From positions 62,001 to 126,000 of the forward strand of contig NZ_SZVW01000020.1 in the NCBI RefSeq assembly GCF_007655005.1: a DNA stretch of 64,000 nt. Reading direction: 5' to 3'. A program made the translations under genes and the position numbers. Shown here piece by piece: positions 1 through 9,095 of this stretch (position 1 is its first letter; the number at the start of each line of letters is the position of its first letter). The stretch is from Streptomyces tibetensis (GTDB taxonomy: Bacteria; Actinomycetota; Actinomycetes; Streptomycetales; Streptomycetaceae). The notes below the pieces were generated by a model. It was not told the DNA's origin. It saw nothing but the letters and a program-made list of their open reading frames with translations, and did no database searches.

Positions 1-2330
1 GTCACGAAGACCAGGGAGCGGCCGTCCGCGGCGACGGCCTCGCGGTCCGCGGTGAGGCGTATCGCGTGCGGGGCTCCCGCGGTGCGCAGCACGTCGGTGG
101 CGACCACCTTGCCGCCCCGCCGTGCGACGGCCTTCAGCTCGCCCGGTTCGAAGGGGACCCGCCAGGTCAGGTGGAGTTTGCCCGCGCTGCCGTTGGGGCT
201 GGTGTAGCTGCCGGGGTGGGGGCCGTCGGTGAAGGTCTTGTCGTCACCGGTCGCCTCGGTCGTCTCCAGGTACGGGCGGCCGTCGACGGTCTTCTTGGTG
301 TCGAACCGCCGTACGCCGAGGGACCTGCCGTTGAGGTACAGCTCGACGGTGCCGACGTTCGCGTACGCCCAGACCTCGACCGTGTCGCCCTTGGCGTGGT
401 TCCAGGTCGTCGGCAGCAGGTGGACCATCGGCTCGCTGGTCCACTGGCTGCGGAACAGGTGGTACATGTCCTTCGGGAAGCCCGCCGTGTCGACCGCCCC
501 GAAGAAGGACGCCTTGACGGGGAAGACGTCGTAGGGCGTGGGTTCGCCGATGTAGTCGATGCCGGACCAGAGGAACTGCCCGGCGAACCACTTGCGGTCC
601 CGGTCCTTCTTGTGGCCGTACTCGCCGCTCATGGTCCAGGAGGCGAGGTTGTTGTCGTAGGAGGAGGTCGCGCGTCTGCCCGGGGTGTGGTTCTCGCCGG
701 TGTTGAGGTGCTCGGGCTCCTGGTAGGCGCCGCGGGTGGAGGTCTCCGAGGAGGACTCCGACTCGAAGAGGAACAGGTGCGGGTAGGCCGCGTGCAGCTG
801 GTCCACCGACTTGGCGGTGTTGTAGTTGAGGCCGAGGCCGTCCAGCTTGGCCAGCATCAGGTCGGCCGCGGAGCCCTTGGCGGGCAGGCGGCGGTACTTG
901 TCGGAGCCGATGACCAGCGGGCGGGTGTCGTCGGCGGCCCTGATCGCGCCGATGATCCGGTCGGCCATGGCGAGGCCGGCGGTGGAGGTGGAGTCGGGGA
1001 CCTCGTTGCCGATGGACCAGCTCAGCACGGCGGGCGAGTTGCGGGCCGCCAGCACCATCTCGGTGGCGTCCTTCTCGCACCACTCGTCGAAGAAGCGGCC
1101 GTAGTCGTACCGGTTCTTGCCGGTGCGCCAGCAGTCGAACGCCTCCACCAGCATGACGACGCCGAGCTCCTCGCAGACCTGGATCACCTCGGGCGCGGGC
1201 GGGTTGTGCGAGGTGCGCAGGGCGTTGACGCCCATGGAGCGCATGATCTCCAGCTGCCGCCGGACGGCGTCGATGCTCACGGCGGCGCCGAGTGCGCCCA
1301 GGTCGTGGTGGAGGTCGACGCCCTTGATCTTGTGGTGGGTGCCGTTGAGGGAGAAGCCCTCGTCCGGGTCGAAGCGGAAGGTGCGGAAGCCGAAGACCGT
1401 GCGGTAGGTGTCGGTGGTTCGGCCGTCGACGCGCAGTTCGGTGTGCAGGGTGTAGCGGTGGGGTGTGGCGAAGTCCCACAACTCCGGTCTACTCACCGTC
1501 AGTTCGTGGTTCTCGGTGTGCTCGCCGGTGACGGCCGCGGTGGTGGAGGTACGGGCGACCGTCCGTCCCTTGCGGTCGACGATCCGGGAGACCACCTCGA
1601 CGTCCGTGCCCTCGCCAAAGGCGTTGACGACGGAGGTGGCCACCCGTACGACGGCACGCTCGGCGGAGATCTGCGGTGTGGTGACGCGGGTGCCCCAGCG
1701 GGCCACGTGCACCGGCTCGGTGATCACCAGGCGGGCCTCGCGGTAGATGCCGCTGCCCGAGTACCAGCGGCTGCTGGGGAGCCGGTTGCGGACCTCGACG
1801 GCGATCACGTTCTCGGTGGTGCCGTCGGTGTGCACCAGGTCGGTGAGGTCGAGGGCGAAGCCGGTGTAGCCGTAGGGGTGGCGGCCGGCCTCCGTACCGT
1901 TGCAGTAGACGGTGGAGTCCATGTAGACGCCGTCGAACTCCACCGAGACGCGCTTGCCGGCGAGGGTGGGCGGCAGGGTGAAGGCCAGGCGGTACCAGCC
2001 GAGGCCCCCGGGCAGGAAGCCGGTGCCGCTGGTGGTGCCGTGCTCGGTGGTGGGGGTCTGCTCGATGCTCCAGTCGTGCGGGACGGCGGTCTCGCGCCAT
2101 CCGGAGTCGTCGTAGCCGGGACGGTGGGCGTCGGCGTAGGCGCCGGTCGGGTCGGTGATGCCGCCCGGGTTCACCAGCGCGAAGCGCCAGCCGTCGCGCA
2201 GCGCGACGGTCCGGCGGCCGGGCGCGCCGCGCCCCTCCCCGGCGGCCCACGCTTCCGGGGCACCGAGCAACGCTCCGGCCGCGGGCGTGGCCGCGGTGGC
2301 GAGCAGGACCGATCTGCGCGTGACCGACAT
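1..2330 (-). CDS. Exported GH2 beta-galactosidase-like glycoside hydrolase (3' end beyond window)
   Basis: Predicted secreted enzyme hydrolysing terminal beta-galactosides or related beta-glycosides. It starts at 2330 behind a GGGAGAG ribosome site, and 776 residues are visible before the left edge. The N-terminus (MSVTRRSVLLATAATPAAG) has a twin-arginine-like motif and an Ala-rich stretch, so Tat export is likely. The GH2 jelly-roll follows (DGWRF, PHDWSIE, GWYR), then the TIM barrel with the acid/base motif SWSIGNE (Glu near 443) and a Glu-rich ESESSSETSTRG segment (523-534), where the nucleophile is expected. After that come WFAGQFLWSGIDYIGEPTPY and the LNGRSLG region typical of the DUF4982 module. 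Bacterial members often exceed 1000 residues, so a C-terminal domain probably lies outside. The family is clear but the substrate is inferred. It is divergent from the phosphatase at 2587. Confidence 0.9.
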   Translation of the reverse strand, partial: MSVTRRSVLLATAATPAAGALLGAPEAWAAGEGRGAPGRRTVALRDGWRFALVNPGGITDPTGAYADAHRPGYDDSGWRETAVPHDWSIEQTPTTEHGTTSGTGFLPGGLGWYRLAFTLPPTLAGKRVSVEFDGVYMDSTVYCNGTEAGRHPYGYTGFALDLTDLVHTDGTTENVIAVEVRNRLPSSRWYSGSGIYREARLVITEPVHVARWGTRVTTPQISAERAVVRVATSVVNAFGEGTDVEVVSRIVDRKGRTVARTSTTAAVTGEHTENHELTVSRPELWDFATPHRYTLHTELRVDGRTTDTYRTVFGFRTFRFDPDEGFSLNGTHHKIKGVDLHHDLGALGAAVSIDAVRRQLEIMRSMGVNALRTSHNPPAPEVIQVCEELGVVMLVEAFDCWRTGKNRYDYGRFFDEWCEKDATEMVLAARNSPAVLSWSIGNEVPDSTSTAGLAMADRIIGAIRAADDTRPLVIGSDKYRRLPAKGSAADLMLAKLDGLGLNYNTAKSVDQLHAAYPHLFLFESESSSETSTRGAYQEPEHLNTGENHTPGRRATSSYDNNLASWTMSGEYGHKKDRDRKWFAGQFLWSGIDYIGEPTPYDVFPVKASFFGAVDTAGFPKDMYHLFRSQWTSEPMVHLLPTTWNHAKGDTVEVWAYANVGTVELYLNGRSLGVRRFDTKKTVDGRPYLETTEATGDDKTFTDGPHPGSYTSPNGSAGKLHLTWRVPFEPGELKAVARRGGKVVATDVLRTAGAPHAIRLTADREAVAADGRSLVFV

Positions 2331-2586
2331 GGAACTCTCCCTCACAAGGGCCCAGAAGTACTCACAACTGATCGCGAACAAACAGATTCTGTCGAGGCGT
2401 CATGCCCGGCCGTCAAGGGGGCGGCGGGACCCTTCTGCCTCGGCGATCACTTCGGCCGGATCTGTGCCTCGCCCCCTGCCGGGAAGGCGGCGCGGGGGTT
2501 ACCGGTCCACGCCGGGCGCCTACGGACTACGCTGGAACTCAACTGACTTCCCTGTTCACTGTGAGTGTCCGTATGGAGTCGCGACG

Positions 2587-4974
2587 ATGAGTCCGGACGA
2601 GGGGTTCGACGATGGCGTGGCAGCCCGCGCCGTCATCGCCGTCGACGGCACGCTCACCGAGTGGAGCGAGGGCGCCCGCCGTCTGCTGGGGCACACGGCC
2701 GCCGAGGTCGTGGGCCGCCCGGCCGCCGCACTGCTGGCCGACGGCGCGGACCGGCCGTCCGTGCCGGACGACTCCCGCTGGAGCGGCACACTCACCCTGC
2801 GTCATCGCGACGGCCACCCGGTGTCCCTGTGGGTGCTCGCCCACCGCAGACCGCCCGACGGGGCCGAGGCGACCGATTGGCTGGCGGTGTCCCCGCCGGA
2901 GGCCGCCGACCTGGGGCTTCCGGACGACCCGCTGGTGCGCATGGCCCTGACGCAGTCGCCCTGCGCCACGATGATCTTCGACGGGCGGCTGCGGCTGCGC
3001 GGCGTCAACGAGGCGATGGCGGACCTCCTGGCCCTGCCCGCCGGCCGGATGCTGGGCCTGAAGCCCACCGACATCGGCAGTCGGCCACCCAACGCCGAGC
3101 TCGAGGAGAATCTGCGCCGGGTGCTGCGCACGGGCCGACGGCAGGACATGCAGACGTACATGAAGGCGACCGGCGAGAGCCGGGCGGCACACGCCTGGCT
3201 GGCCAGGATGGCACCGCTCACCGACGGCACCGGCCAGGTGCGGGGCGTGTGCGTGACGGCCCACGACTTCTCCGACCAGTACCGCTCGCGGGAACGGCTG
3301 CAGCTGGTCAACGAGGCGAGCGTGCGCATCGGCACCACCCTCGACGTCACCCGTACGGCCCAGGAGCTGGCGGACGTGTGCGTGCCGGCGCTCGCCGACT
3401 TCGTCAGCGTCGACCTGCTCGACCCGCGGGAGCTCGCCGGTGAGCCCGCCGGGCCACCGATCCCGCCGCTGAGCCTGCGCCGGACCGCCCACCAGTCGGT
3501 CAACAAGGGCAGCCCGGAGGCCGTCGCCGAGCCGGGACAGGTGGACGTCTACCCGGAGAACTCCCCGCAGGCCGCCTCCCTGGTCGCGGGGCACACGGTC
3601 GTGGCCTCGGGCGCGTCGGGCGACCTCGAGCGGTGGCTGGCATGGGACCCGGCGCGTTTCCAGCGGATCCAGGAGTACGGCATCCACTCCACGATGTCCG
3701 TCCCGCTCCAGGCCCGTGGCACGACCCTCGGCGTGGCGGTCTTCACCCGTTTCCGGCGCCCCGAGGCGTTCACCCCCGATGACGTGCTGCTGGCCGAGGA
3801 GGTCACGGCCCGGGCCGCCGTCTGCATCGACAACGCGCGCCGCTACTCCCGTGAGCGCGAGACGACCCTCACGCTCCAGCGCAGCCTGCTGCCCCGCACC
3901 TTGCCGCACACGGCGGCGGTGGAAGCCGCCTCCCGCTACCTGCCGGCCACCCGCTCCGGCGTGGGCGGCGACTGGTTCGACGTGATCCCGCTCTCGGGGA
4001 TGCGGGTCGCCATGATCGTGGGAGACGTCGTCGGCCACGGCATCCAGGCGTCGGCCACCATGGGCCGGCTGCGCACCGCCGTCCGTACGCTCGCCGACAT
4101 CGACCTGGCGCCCGACGAGCTGCTCACGCACCTCGACGACCTCGTCGTCCGGTTGTCGGAGGAGTCCGGCGGGGACGACGACACCGGAGAGGTGGGCGCG
4201 ACGTGCCTGTACGCGGTGTACGACCCCGTGTCACGGCGCTGCACCCTGGCCCGGGCCGGGCATCCTCTGCCCCTGCTGGTGCCGCCGGGCGGCCCGGCGC
4301 ACCAGCTCGATCTGCCCTCGGGGCCACCGCTGGGCGTCGGGGGGCTGCCGTTCGAGGCCGCCGAGGTGGAGCTGCGCGAGGGCAGCGTCCTGGCCTTCCA
4401 CACGGACGGGCTGCTCGTGAGCCGCGAGCGGGACGTCGACACGAGCGGCCGGATGCTCCGCGAGGCCCTGTCGGCTTCCTCCGCCTCCCTGGACGAGACC
4501 TGCGACCGCGTGCTGAACACCCTCCTCCCGCCGGGCGGCTCCAGCGACGACGTGGCCCTGCTGCTGGCCCGCACCCGCGGCCTGCCGTCCGCCCAGGTCG
4601 CCACCTGGGACATCCCCGCCGACCCGGCACTGGTGGCCCCCATCCGCAAGCAGGTCGTCGACCAGCTGGAACGCTGGGGGCTGCTCGAAGCCACGTTCAC
4701 CGCGGAGCTGGTGGTCAGCGAGCTGGTCACCAACGCCATCCGTTACGGCGCGCCGCCCATACGGCTCCGGCTGATCCATGACGCGGCCACGCTGATCTGC
4801 GAGGTGTCCGACACCAACCACACGGCACCGCACCTGCGCCGGGCGAAGACCTGGGACGAGGGCGGCCGCGGTCTGCTCCTGGTCGCCCAGCTCACCCAGC
4901 GGTGGGGCAGCAGGCACACCGGCGAGGGCAAGACGATCTGGGCGGAGCTGGCCCTGCTCGGCGAAGAGCTCTGA
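2587..4974 (+). CDS. PAS-GAF-SpoIIE phosphatase with C-terminal anti-sigma-type ATPase domain
   Basis: A 795-residue soluble regulator of the kind that tunes anti-sigma/anti-anti-sigma switches. The order is: first PAS (about 10-95), second PAS (about 120-240, starting QSPCATMIFDG), GAF (about 255-430), a PP2C/SpoIIE phosphatase (about 445-640; metal-binding GGDWFDV near 459 and GDVVGHG near 479), and a HATPase_c kinase domain (N-box SELVTNAIRYG near 708, GRGLLLV later). Phosphatase plus kinase in one chain suggests it both dephosphorylates a STAS protein and phosphorylates or binds a partner. The ATG at 2587 is chosen because GGAG lies 8 bases upstream and the preceding in-frame sequence does not look coding. 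No partner gene is adjacent; the STAS gene at 32042 is far away. The stimulus is unknown. Confidence 0.93.
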   Translation: MSPDEGFDDGVAARAVIAVDGTLTEWSEGARRLLGHTAAEVVGRPAAALLADGADRPSVPDDSRWSGTLTLRHRDGHPVSLWVLAHRRPPDGAEATDWLAVSPPEAADLGLPDDPLVRMALTQSPCATMIFDGRLRLRGVNEAMADLLALPAGRMLGLKPTDIGSRPPNAELEENLRRVLRTGRRQDMQTYMKATGESRAAHAWLARMAPLTDGTGQVRGVCVTAHDFSDQYRSRERLQLVNEASVRIGTTLDVTRTAQELADVCVPALADFVSVDLLDPRELAGEPAGPPIPPLSLRRTAHQSVNKGSPEAVAEPGQVDVYPENSPQAASLVAGHTVVASGASGDLERWLAWDPARFQRIQEYGIHSTMSVPLQARGTTLGVAVFTRFRRPEAFTPDDVLLAEEVTARAAVCIDNARRYSRERETTLTLQRSLLPRTLPHTAAVEAASRYLPATRSGVGGDWFDVIPLSGMRVAMIVGDVVGHGIQASATMGRLRTAVRTLADIDLAPDELLTHLDDLVVRLSEESGGDDDTGEVGATCLYAVYDPVSRRCTLARAGHPLPLLVPPGGPAHQLDLPSGPPLGVGGLPFEAAEVELREGSVLAFHTDGLLVSRERDVDTSGRMLREALSASSASLDETCDRVLNTLLPPGGSSDDVALLLARTRGLPSAQVATWDIPADPALVAPIRKQVVDQLERWGLLEATFTAELVVSELVTNAIRYGAPPIRLRLIHDAATLICEVSDTNHTAPHLRRAKTWDEGGRGLLLVAQLTQRWGSRHTGEGKTIWAELALLGEEL

Positions 4975-4977
4975 GCA

Positions 4978-5092
4978 CACGTTCCCGAGCCCACGGACGA
5001 TCCCGGCAGATCCTGACCTGCTCGACGGTCGAGGACGAAGCGCACGCTCCCGAACCCACGGACGACCCGGCAGAGCCGGTCTGCTCGACGGC
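4978..5092. repeat. Imperfect direct repeat, about 50 bp, two copies
   Basis: Copy 1 (about 4978-5030) and copy 2 (about 5043-5092) share long runs such as CCCACGGACGA and CTGCTCGACGG with scattered mismatches. They lie in the 293-bp spacer between the phosphatase and the transporter. No gene is seen in that spacer. The repeats may be a duplicated regulatory segment or simple decay; nothing in the sequence decides. Confidence 0.6.
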
Positions 5093-5267
5093 CGGATGTG
5101 GGCGCGCGATCCGCGCCGGCAGGCGGGCGGCCCGCGTCGGCCGGTGCCCCCTGACAGCGCCCATGACCACAGCGGGCCCTGCCCGGGACGGGGCTCGCGA
5201 AGGTTCTCTTACCAGCGCCTGGTTTCATGGGCGGGCACGCCCAGATCACGCTCCGGAGGACCCCGCC

Positions 5268-6527
5268 CTGAACGCCCCGCTCGCCGAAGTCCTGTCCGTG
5301 ACACTGCTGGCCGCCGTGCTCGTCTGGGCCGTCGCCCGCCCGAAGGGCCTGCCCGAGGCCGTGCTGGCCGTGCCCGCCGCCGGGCTCGCCATCGCCCTCG
5401 GGGTGATCTCGCCGGAGCACGCCTGGGAGGAGATCCAGCGGCTCGGGCCCGTGGTCGGCTTCCTTGCCGCCGTGCTGGTGCTCGCCCACTTCTGTGACGT
5501 CGAAGGGCTCTTCACCGCCTGCGGGGCGTGGATGGCCCGCTGGGCGGCGGGGCGTCCCACACGGCTGCTGACCGCGGTCTTCGCGCTCGCGTCCGTCATC
5601 ACGGCCGTACTCAGTCTGGACGCCACGGTCGTCCTGCTGACTCCGGTGGTGCTCGCCACCGCCACCCGCATGGGCGTGCAGGCACGGCCGCACCTGTACG
5701 CGTGCGCCCATCTGTCGAACACCGCCTCGCTGCTGCTGCCGGTCTCCAACCTCACCAACCTGCTGGCCTTCACCGCGAGCGGGCTGAGCTTCACCCGCTT
5801 CGCGGCCTTGATGGCGCTGCCCTGGCTCGTCGCCATCGCCGCCGAGTACCTGGTGTTCCGCCGCTTCTTCGACGACGAACTCGCGGCGCCCGTGCCCTCC
5901 CCCGACCCCGCCCCACGTCCCGAACCGCTCCCGCTGTTCGCCCTCGTCACCGTCGGCTGCACGCTCGCCGGGTTCGTCGTCGCCTCCGCCGTGGGGATCG
6001 CCCCGGCCTGGGCCGCGACGGCCGGCGCTCTGGTGCTGGCCGGGCGGGCGCTGGTGCGGCGCCGGGCCACGCCGCTCACGGTGGTGCGATCGGCGGCCCC
6101 GGCGTTCCTGGCGTTCGTGCTCGCGCTCGGCGTCGTCGTGCGTGCGGTCGTCGACCACGGGCTGGCCGACGCGCTGCGGAGTGTCTTGCCCGACGGCACG
6201 GGGCTGCTGACACTGCTGGGCGTGGCCGCTCTGGCCGCCGTCCTGGCGAACCTGATCAACAACCTGCCCGCGGTGCTGGTGCTGCTGCCCCTGACCGCCG
6301 GGTCCGGTCCCGGTGCCGTGCTGGCGGTCCTGCTCGGTGTGAACATCGGCCCCAACCTGACCTACGCCGGATCGCTGGCGACCCTGCTGTGGCGGCGGAT
6401 CGTCCAGCAGGACGGGCACCGGGTCGGGCTCGGCGAGTTCACACGGCTCGGGCTGCTCGCCGTACCGGCGGCGCTGGTGTCGGCCGTGGCCGCCCTGTGG
6501 CTGTCGCTGACCGTCGTCGGCGTCTGA
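5268..6527 (+). CDS. ArsB/CitM-like (ion transporter superfamily) membrane permease
   Basis: A 419-residue polytopic membrane protein with about eleven hydrophobic segments, resembling the arsenite/anion permeases of the ArsB-NhaD-CitM superfamily. GPVVGFLAAVLVLAHFCDVEGLF and the repeated NLxNLLAF / NLINNLPA motifs (one per structural half) are characteristic. The best ribosome site, GGAGGA at 5255-5260, sits 7 bases before a CTG codon at 5268. Translation from CTG begins with NAPLAEVLS, which is how I recall relatives starting after Met. The alternatives are ATG 5163, which would translate a region that looks like a leader, or GTG 5298, which would cut the first helix. No arsR or arsC neighbour is present, so arsenite as substrate is only a family guess. 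Confidence 0.85.
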   Translation: MNAPLAEVLSVTLLAAVLVWAVARPKGLPEAVLAVPAAGLAIALGVISPEHAWEEIQRLGPVVGFLAAVLVLAHFCDVEGLFTACGAWMARWAAGRPTRLLTAVFALASVITAVLSLDATVVLLTPVVLATATRMGVQARPHLYACAHLSNTASLLLPVSNLTNLLAFTASGLSFTRFAALMALPWLVAIAAEYLVFRRFFDDELAAPVPSPDPAPRPEPLPLFALVTVGCTLAGFVVASAVGIAPAWAATAGALVLAGRALVRRRATPLTVVRSAAPAFLAFVLALGVVVRAVVDHGLADALRSVLPDGTGLLTLLGVAALAAVLANLINNLPAVLVLLPLTAGSGPGAVLAVLLGVNIGPNLTYAGSLATLLWRRIVQQDGHRVGLGEFTRLGLLAVPAALVSAVAALWLSLTVVGV

Positions 6528-6539
6528 GCCCACGCCCAG

Positions 6540-9095
6540 TCAGCGTCGGCCGTCTCCGTCGTAGCCGTAGCCGTAGCCGTAGCCGCCGTGGCCGTACCCG
6601 TATCCGGGGTAGCCGTAGCCGGGGTTGCCGTACCGGCCGTCGGAGTCGCAGTAGTAGCCGTAGCGGTGGCAGGACGAGTCGGTGGCGGCCGGGCTGCTCG
6701 GCGTAGGCTCCGGGGCCGAGGAGGCCGGGGAGGGGGTCGGGGTGGGCGCGGGCGTCTTCGGCGGTGCGGGAGACGGGGCCGGTGCGGGTGCCGAGCGGAC
6801 TGCCGGAACGGTGGCGTTCCAGGTGACGGCCTGCATCTGGAGGTCGGCCTTGGCGGTGTCGATCACCCAGCGCTGGACCTCGTCGTCCGTCCGGGCCTTG
6901 AGGACCAGGGCTCCCGAGCCGTCGGTCGCGGCGGGGGCCAGGGCGAGGTCCTGGTCCCAGCGGGGCACGAGGGCGCCCTGCAGGGTGAAGTCGTAGCGGA
7001 TGCTCTTCGGGTCCGGCCGGGAGGCACCCGCGCAGGGGGCCAGCCGCACCGAGTAGCCGAGCTGCGAGTCCAGGCACAGGTCCGGCGCGGCGCCGTTGCG
7101 CAGCAGTCCGTCGGTCTCGTACGTCCACTGCTGGGCGGCGTCCGCGGAGCAGGTCGTCAGCTCGGCCTCGCCGCCCTCGACGGCCTTCGTGCCGTCGATG
7201 CCGACGCACAGGTCCGAGGCCACGTTGTGCAGCCGGCCGCGCAGGGCGCCCTGCCGTGCGTCGCCCGCGCCGGTCCGGGACGGGTCGGTGCTCCCGTCGC
7301 CGGCGTTCGCCTCGGGTGCCTCCCCGGCGGGCCGGTCCGCGCCGGCCGGGGCGCTGTCGCCGGAGTCGCCGGTGGACCACAGGACCAGGGGCAGGACGAC
7401 GAGGCCGCCGACGGTCAGGATGCCCGCGGTGAGATGGCGCCGCCTGGCGACACGGCGGGCCGCCTTGTGGGCGGATCTGGCCGACCTCCGGGCGGCGGTG
7501 CGCGAGCCTTCGGGTCGGGGGGCCGGGATCACGGTCTCCACCGGCAGGGAGCGGCCCGCGTCGGCCGGAGCCCGTGCCGCGTCCGCGGCCGGGTCACCGC
7601 TCTCGGCCCTGGGAACGGGCGGCGGTACGGCCGCCGGGCCGCCCGGCTCGGTGAACGACTCCCCGACCGCGCCGGTGAGGGCGACCGGGTCCGGGAAGAC
7701 CTCACGCCCCTCGCCGGCCGGCCCGGGAAAAGCGTCACGCGCTGCATGCGGTGGGGCAGGGAACTCCTCACCCGCAGTGCCGGCCGGGCCGGAAAAGCCC
7801 ACTCGCACCGCACCGGTCGGATCCGCAAGGCCCTCGCGGGCCGCACGGGCGGAATCCGTCAAGCCCTTGCGCACCGCACGGGCCGGTTTCGTCAAGCCCC
7901 TGCGCGCCGCACGGGCCGGACCCGGAGACACCTCGCGCGGCGCACGCGGCGGGGCCGGGAAGCCCTCGCGTGCCTCACCCGTCGGCCCCGGAACGCCCTC
8001 ACGCGCCTCGCCCATCCGCCCCGGAAAGACCTCGCTCGCCTCACCGGTCGGCCCCGGGAAAGCCTCACGTACCGCACGGGCCGGGTCCGGAATGATCTCG
8101 TACGCCATACCGGCCGGCTCCGGGAAGACCTCCCGCGCCAGGGCCACCGGATCCGGGAACAGCTCGCGCGCCGCGGCTGCCGGGGCCCCGGCGGCGGCCG
8201 CACCGGCCACTCCCCCGTGCCGCTCGCGCTCCACGGCACGCCCACCCCCTGCGTGGTCCCCCGCCTCGCTGATCCGGCTCTCCGCATACCCCCGCCCGCC
8301 CCAGCCCAGCACCCCTTCCGACAGGGCGACGCCGAGGCCGTGGTTGAACTGGTCGAGCTGGTCCGCGGCGACGCTGCAGTGCCCGCAGCCCTCGATATGC
8401 GCGCGTAGATCGGGGTCGATGTCGAGGCCCCCACGCCGGTACGTCACGTCGAGCAGGCGCAGATAGCGCCGGCACTCCTCGTCGGGGGCCAGTTCACGGT
8501 GGAGCTGGAGGCACTCCTCGCGCAGCCGGTCCCGGGCCCGGTCCAGTTCGACGCGCGCGCCCTCCTCGTCCAGACCGAGCAACGCGGCCGGGGACGCGAG
8601 CGGTTCGGTCTCGACCTCGACGTGCCACAGCAGGCAGCGGGCGGACTGGGGCAGCCGCTGGAAGGCCCCGGACAGCAGGCGCCGGTGCCGCGACGGCAGC
8701 AGACGGGAGGCGAGCCGCTCCCCCTCGCCGGTGCCGGCCAGCAGCTCCGGGTGGAGCATGTCGCACCGGTGGTCGCCCGCCCACTCGGCCGCGATACGCC
8801 GCACGGTGACGAGCAGATGGGACCGCCACGCGGAGGTCGGGCCGTTCTGCCGGAGGGTCTCGCCGAAGAGCCGGGTGAACGCCGCGGTGGTGAGCATGCC
8901 CGCGGAGCGCGGACCGTCGGTGCACAGCCGGGCGTAGGCGAAGGCCGCCTCCCAGTGCCGGTCCAGCAGTTCGCCGACGGGGTGGAGTGCGGGCGTCGCC
9001 CCGGTCCACTTCCTGAGCTCCGCGCTCAGTTGCTCGTCCGTCGCGCCGAACCCGCGGGCCGAGGCCGGGGAATTCGACGGGCCTGCGTCTTTCAC
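6540..9095 (-). CDS. Membrane-anchored sigma-like protein with zinc finger, 11-residue repeats and ricin-type lectin domain
   Basis: An 851-residue mosaic. Residues about 40-205 look like an ECF-type sigma factor: a region-2-like helical block, then a region-4-like block AFQRLPQSARCLLWHVEVE. A zinc-finger motif HxxxCxxC (H233, C237, C240) follows, as in ZAS anti-sigma domains. Residues 313-477 are fifteen 11-residue repeats (consensus FPGPxxxAREx). A basic stretch precedes one membrane helix (about 555-575, LTAGILTVGGLVVLPLVLW). Outside lies a ricin-B-type beta-trefoil (about 619-750; DLCVGIDG, QQWTYETDG, LCLDSQ), a Pro/Ala/Thr linker and a Gly-Tyr-rich tail (811-851). The start is GTG 9095 with GAGAGG upstream; longer in-frame starts look non-coding. 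Inferred role: a sugar-sensing transmembrane regulator, or a degenerate sigma factor serving as scaffold. Confidence 0.82.
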   Translation of the reverse strand: MKDAGPSNSPASARGFGATDEQLSAELRKWTGATPALHPVGELLDRHWEAAFAYARLCTDGPRSAGMLTTAAFTRLFGETLRQNGPTSAWRSHLLVTVRRIAAEWAGDHRCDMLHPELLAGTGEGERLASRLLPSRHRRLLSGAFQRLPQSARCLLWHVEVETEPLASPAALLGLDEEGARVELDRARDRLREECLQLHRELAPDEECRRYLRLLDVTYRRGGLDIDPDLRAHIEGCGHCSVAADQLDQFNHGLGVALSEGVLGWGGRGYAESRISEAGDHAGGGRAVERERHGGVAGAAAAGAPAAAARELFPDPVALAREVFPEPAGMAYEIIPDPARAVREAFPGPTGEASEVFPGRMGEAREGVPGPTGEAREGFPAPPRAPREVSPGPARAARRGLTKPARAVRKGLTDSARAAREGLADPTGAVRVGFSGPAGTAGEEFPAPPHAARDAFPGPAGEGREVFPDPVALTGAVGESFTEPGGPAAVPPPVPRAESGDPAADAARAPADAGRSLPVETVIPAPRPEGSRTAARRSARSAHKAARRVARRRHLTAGILTVGGLVVLPLVLWSTGDSGDSAPAGADRPAGEAPEANAGDGSTDPSRTGAGDARQGALRGRLHNVASDLCVGIDGTKAVEGGEAELTTCSADAAQQWTYETDGLLRNGAAPDLCLDSQLGYSVRLAPCAGASRPDPKSIRYDFTLQGALVPRWDQDLALAPAATDGSGALVLKARTDDEVQRWVIDTAKADLQMQAVTWNATVPAVRSAPAPAPSPAPPKTPAPTPTPSPASSAPEPTPSSPAATDSSCHRYGYYCDSDGRYGNPGYGYPGYGYGHGGYGYGYGYDGDGRR
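7665..8159 (-). repeat. Fifteen tandem 33-bp units encoding 11-residue repeats
   Basis: Within the sigma/ricin gene the coding strand repeats every 33 bases without a break of phase. Units read FPDPVALAREV, FPEPAGMAYEI, IPDPARAVREA, FPGPTGEASEV and so on, ending FPDPVALTGAV. The first and last units are nearly identical, while the middle ones diverge (SPGPARAARRG, LTKPARAVRKG). Confidence 0.9.

Noticed and set aside
66..2546. Long plus-strand open frame of 826 codons over the glycoside hydrolase
   Set aside because: It is the GC-rich shadow of the minus-strand GH2 gene: composition is Gly/Val/Arg-rich without any domain, while the opposite strand shows clear GH2 motifs.
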